DNA of 64,000 nt from JBBQYD01 sp942493075 (lineage in GTDB: Bacteria; Verrucomicrobiota; Verrucomicrobiia; Limisphaerales; UBA8199): positions 4,216,001 through 4,280,000 of the forward strand of contig OW818681.1 of assembly GCA_942493075.1 (NCBI GenBank). The letters run 5' to 3'. The notes below the pieces were generated by a model. The model worked only from the letters and a program-made list of their open reading frames with translations, was not told the DNA's origin and searched no databases. Of this stretch, positions 61,021-64,000 are shown piece by piece. Position numbers and translations under genes: made by a program. The first letter of the stretch is position 1, and every line of letters begins with the position of its first letter.

Positions 61021-61136
61021 TGTTGGTAGCCTCACGTTTCTTTTTATGTCAACCCTGTTATTTCGGGTTTGCGCTGCAGCGGCGCAAACCCGAAATAACA
61101 GGGACTTCTTTTGTGGGTTCTTTGGGGCTACCAACA
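61021..61136. repeat. 116-bp nested inverted repeat element
   Basis: Outer 11-bp arms TGTTGGTAGCC (61021-61031) and GGCTACCAACA (61126-61136) enclose a perfect 22-bp stem (61053-61074 with 61082-61103) around a 7-nt loop TGCAGCG. The unpaired spacers are 21 and 22 nt, so it is nearly symmetric. It could extrude a cruciform, form a hairpin RNA, or be a small non-autonomous (MITE/REP-like) element. Confidence 0.85.
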
Positions 61137-61327
61137 GTACTGAGGTGGAATGGAAATCGTTGGTAACCGCCGGCCGCAGTGATACAGAAATGCTCTTAAC
61201 AGAGTACAGAATTCCCCCTTCCCCAAAAGGTAGGCATGGCTCCTTCGGCCTCGGAGAAATGGGTCAATGCCCCTGCCGCAACCGGAGCTTCTCACCGCAC
61301 GACGCACAGCGCCTTCCTTTGAAAAAT

Positions 61328-61396
61328 CTTGGCGTCTTCGAGTCTTTGCGTGATTACATTCCATCCTCCCCCGCGCTCTCCGCGCCGCCGCGTGAG
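61328..61396. repeat. Dispersed CGCAAAGAC/CCGCGTGA-type repeat remnant
   Basis: On the minus strand TCACGCAAAGACTCGAAGAC is followed by GCCAAG, resembling the widespread A-CGCAAAGACGC(C)AAG intergenic repeat. The adjacent 'CGCGCTCTCCGCGCCGCCGCG' stretch is of the same kind. The region 61137-61459 has no convincing gene; open frames across it look repeat-derived. Confidence 0.4.
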
Positions 61397-61459
61397 GTCA
61401 CGCGGCCTGCAAGAGCCGGGACGGCTTTTCTACTTTGCTCCGCGTGCACTCCGATGGGG

Positions 61460-62728
61460 TCAATCGCAGAGGGTAATCCGGTCTTCGGGGTCGAGCCGCA
61501 CTGGTGGATCAGTCGGCTTAACCGCAAACCGGCGTGCGCCCAAGTAGCATAGGCCGCTGAGCAGCATTAACAACGTTAAGCCCAGCGCGTGACGTGGCCC
61601 GGACCGATATACCAATGGAGGCGCCCCCCACGAGATGAGCGCGAAGACGAAAACGTGGCTGAACCCCTGGAGCGAGGAGGCCAACCCGCGGCGCTGCGGA
61701 ACGAGGTCGAGGCTCTTCACAGTAAGCACCGGCATGACGAGGGCGATGCCAAATGTGTAGATGCTCAGCGGCATCACGGCCCACGGGATGCGCGGAGCCA
61801 GGAACAAGTTTACCGCCAGGTTGATTGCAGAGCCGAGTCCCATGAAACCAAACCCGAGGGCAATCATCCGGCCCGGGGCGACGCGCCCTGCCATTCGGCC
61901 GCTAACGGCGGAGCCAATGATCAATCCAGAGACGATGGGCACGAAGAGCCAGCCGAACTGGGTTTCCGAAAGGTGCAGGATGTTAATCGCCACGTCCGGT
62001 GCGGTGGCCACGTACAAAAGGAAACCGCCAGCGCCAAGAGCCATGGACAAGCACATCAGCAGGAATGCGGGCATTCGAATCGTGCTCAGATAGGCTTTGT
62101 AAAGAGTACCTGGATGAAACGGTTGCCTTGCTTCCTTGGGTAAACTCTCGGGCAAACCGAATCGGCAGGCGAACCAGAGGGCGATGCCCAGAAAGGTTAA
62201 GAAGGTAAACGGCCCACGCCACCCGAACCAGACATGCAACCAACCGCCCAGGATGGGTGCCACCACCGGGGCCACGCCGCTGAGCATGGCCGATTGAGCC
62301 ATGAGTCTATGCGCCTGCACTCCATCACACAGATCCCGGATGACAGCGCGGCTGACAATCATTCCTGCTCCTGCCGCCATTCCCTGTAAGAAACGCAGCA
62401 CCAGAAGCGAACTAAAACTCGGGGCGAACACACAGGCCAGGGCGGTGACCGTGTAGGCTGCGAGCGAGGTGAGGATTACACGACGCCGGCCGAACGAATC
62501 GGATAGTGCGCCATGGAACAGGTTCATGCCGGCCAGTGACATCAAATAGACACTCAGCGTAGCCTGCATCTGGATCTCGGTTACGCCGTAGTGCGCTGCC
62601 AGGGCGGGAAACGAAGGGAAATAGGTATCCGTCGAGAAAGGGCCCAAAGCAGAAAGCGCCCCCACCACAAACGCGAGTTTGAGGGGGTGGCTCAGTCGGG
62701 AAGGCGCGGATGTGCTGGTTTCAGACAT
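61460..62728 (-). CDS. Bcr/CflA-family multidrug efflux MFS transporter
   Basis: 422 residues from ATG 62728, with AGAGG about 9 nt upstream. The family signature at the first loop is GPFSTDTYFPSFPALAAHYG, then the MFS loop 2-3 motif LSDSFGRRRVILTSLAAY. 12 segments are apparent. Bcr/CflA proteins export bicyclomycin, sulfonamides and similar drugs; the actual cargo here is unknown. It is divergent from the rhamnosidase gene 111 bp away. Confidence 0.92.
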   Translation of the reverse strand: MSETSTSAPSRLSHPLKLAFVVGALSALGPFSTDTYFPSFPALAAHYGVTEIQMQATLSVYLMSLAGMNLFHGALSDSFGRRRVILTSLAAYTVTALACVFAPSFSSLLVLRFLQGMAAGAGMIVSRAVIRDLCDGVQAHRLMAQSAMLSGVAPVVAPILGGWLHVWFGWRGPFTFLTFLGIALWFACRFGLPESLPKEARQPFHPGTLYKAYLSTIRMPAFLLMCLSMALGAGGFLLYVATAPDVAINILHLSETQFGWLFVPIVSGLIIGSAVSGRMAGRVAPGRMIALGFGFMGLGSAINLAVNLFLAPRIPWAVMPLSIYTFGIALVMPVLTVKSLDLVPQRRGLASSLQGFSHVFVFALISWGAPPLVYRSGPRHALGLTLLMLLSGLCYLGARRFAVKPTDPPVRLDPEDRITLCD

Positions 62729-62839
62729 GAGAGAACAACCTCTGTGCATTCATGTTTGGCACAAAGCCCGTTCCATGGCGAGTAAAAGCCGAACCGTTTT
62801 TACATTGCCCGGAGTTAATTCGTCGTTAGGGTATCTGCC

Positions 62840-64000
62840 ATGCGCGTAAGCATACTCTGTCATTACCCCCTTGGTTTACACCTCTCATTGCCACGATCTG
62901 TCAGGACACTAATCCTTCAGTTCCTGGCGGTGGCTGCTGTCTTCGCGACCGTTTCTCCTGCGTTTAGCGCAGCGCTCGAAGCCACTCAACTCAAATGCGA
63001 ATACCGGTCGAACCCATTGGGAATTGAAACGCAGCAACCAAGGTTCAGTTGGGTGCTGGAGTCCGCGATTCGCGCGCAACTCCAGAGCGCCTGCCAGATA
63101 CTCGCAGCCACCGCACCAGCCAAATTAGCCCATGGAAAAGCCGACCTCTGGGATAGCGGCAAGATGAGCTCATCCGAATCCCTGAATGTCGTTTACGGGG
63201 GGAAACCACTTCAAACGGGCCACCGGGTTTACTGGAAGGTGCGCGTCTGGGATCGGGACGGGAAAGCTTCCGACTACAGTGAACCGGCATGGTTCGAGAT
63301 GGCTCTGCTCAATCCGGGTGATTGGCAGGCCCAATGGATTACCGGCGAATCACAATGGCCGATCCCGGAGGCGGAGGCATTCAATGATCATCCCTCACCC
63401 TTGTTCCGAAAGGAGTTCAACCTGGACAAACCGATCGCACGTGCTCGCGCTTACGTGACGGGCCTGGGGTACTATGAACTGCGGTTGAACGGCGAGCGCG
63501 TGGGAGACCAGATGCTTGATCCTGGTTGGACGACTTTCTCGAAACGCGTCCTTTATTCCACTTACGATGTTACCAAACAACTTCAGAAAGGTGGAAATGC
63601 CGTGGGCCTAATGCTCGGCAACGGCTGGTACAATCCCCTGCCCTTGCCGATGTGGGGCCACCTGATGATCGGAAGCCATCTTACAACTGGCAAACCCTGC
63701 GCCATCGTGCAAATGAACGTTGAGTTCGAGGACGGCACGACCCAGATAATCACCACAGACAATTCCTGGCGCACCAGCGAAGGCCCGATCCTGCGCAACA
63801 GCGTCTATCTCGGGGAACTTTACGACGCGCGCCGGGAGCAACCGGGTTGGGATCACACCGGTTTTGACGACGCGCAATGGGCTGCCGCGAAGGTCGTCGG
63901 TGAATCCAACCTCGGCAAGTTGCATGCACAGTCTGCGCCGCCGATCCGGATCACGCGCACTTTCAAGCCGGTTAAGTTAACCGAACCCAAGCCGGGCGTG
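62840..64000 (+). CDS. Alpha-L-rhamnosidase (GH78), 5' part
   Basis: The frame is open from ATG 62840 to the right edge (387 codons, partial). An N-terminal signal is present (LILQFLAVAAVFATVSPAFS). The early domains read as in GH78: 'LKCEYRSNPLGIETQQPRFSW', 'VYWKVRVWDRDGKASDYSEP', 'WQAQWIT', 'SPLFRKEFNLDKPIARARAY', 'GYYELRLNGERVGDQMLDPG', 'MLGNGWYN'. The catalytic (alpha/alpha)6 barrel would be outside the window. It would release rhamnose from rhamnogalacturonan or related glycosides outside the cell, consistent with the arabinanase and GH2 enzymes. Confidence 0.93.
   Translation, partial: MRVSILCHYPLGLHLSLPRSVRTLILQFLAVAAVFATVSPAFSAALEATQLKCEYRSNPLGIETQQPRFSWVLESAIRAQLQSACQILAATAPAKLAHGKADLWDSGKMSSSESLNVVYGGKPLQTGHRVYWKVRVWDRDGKASDYSEPAWFEMALLNPGDWQAQWITGESQWPIPEAEAFNDHPSPLFRKEFNLDKPIARARAYVTGLGYYELRLNGERVGDQMLDPGWTTFSKRVLYSTYDVTKQLQKGGNAVGLMLGNGWYNPLPLPMWGHLMIGSHLTTGKPCAIVQMNVEFEDGTTQIITTDNSWRTSEGPILRNSVYLGELYDARREQPGWDHTGFDDAQWAAAKVVGESNLGKLHAQSAPPIRITRTFKPVKLTEPKPGV

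Noticed and set aside
61046..61552. 168-codon forward frame and a 78-codon minus frame in the 61-kb gap
   Set aside because: They read through the inverted repeat and a dispersed CGCAAAGAC-type repeat and overlap the MFS gene end; the sequence looks repeat-derived.
1..64000. CRISPR array or phage genes
   Set aside because: No set of equal-length direct repeats with spacers, no cas, capsid, terminase or integrase genes were seen. The repeated tracts in 1-5 kb encode protein repeats.

Overview
The window looks like a chromosomal piece of a heterotrophic member of the Verrucomicrobiota, probably of the Pedosphaera/Limisphaerales type. This is an inference from gene content. The evidence is a giant protein built of autotransporter-associated beta-strand repeats, a prepilin with an [20 protein letters not shown] N-terminus and a late FADGH motif, an abundance of secreted glycoside hydrolases with LamG or lectin-like add-ons, surface proteins ending in a Y-x-L-x-x-x-x-N-L...W...FYRL module, weak ribosome-binding sites and high GC. 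No phage, insertion sequence or CRISPR array was found.

Layout. 1-14.4 kb (minus strand): a run of secreted proteins made of a GH2 glycosidase, a pseudopilin, a second GH2 glycosidase, a DUF4965/glutaminase-A-like enzyme and a giant LamG plus beta-strand-repeat surface protein that runs off the left edge. The three enzymes share one C-terminal module of about 140 residues. 14.7-19 kb (plus): two exported proteins of unknown role. 19.5-21.6 kb: grpE, dnaJ and a small lipoprotein. 21.7-31.1 kb: a type II secretion/type IV pilus-like cluster (GspE ATPase, a PilM/PilN-like or GspL-like protein, a GspM/PilO-like protein, secretin) translationally coupled to a glycine-rich beta-helix protein that may be its cargo, and faced by a convergent GspC/PilP-like gene. 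31.4-39 kb: a PfkB sugar kinase, a glycosyltransferase and a minus-strand operon (class III aminotransferase, M20 peptidase, Gfo/Idh/MocA oxidoreductase, xylose-isomerase-like protein). 39-50 kb: an MFS transporter, infA, a Tat-exported TIM-barrel-like protein, a YecH-like protein, a CrtC-like protein coupled to a membrane protein that appears to fuse ICMT-like, PAP2-like and Lgt-like parts, a GH43 arabinanase with LamG domains, and an entericidin-like micro-lipoprotein. 50-60 kb: housekeeping and stress genes (inositol monophosphatase, endonuclease III, ElaB-like protein, cupin, methyltransferase, transglutaminase, HELAH metallopeptidase, an MFS/LysR divergent pair, kdsB). 60-64 kb: an RHH/PIN toxin-antitoxin pair, tRNA-Val, a large nested inverted repeat, a Bcr/CflA-type MFS pump and the start of a GH78 alpha-L-rhamnosidase.

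Taken together, the GH2, GH43, GH78, sugar kinase and sugar-isomerase-like genes suggest a degrader of plant polysaccharides such as pectin side chains. The secretion cluster and pseudopilin would support export or surface display. The observations I rate highest are the apparent three-part membrane lipid enzyme with its CrtC-like partner, the shared C-terminal module on three unrelated enzymes, the secretin-coupled beta-helix protein, and the 116-bp nested inverted repeat near the tRNA.
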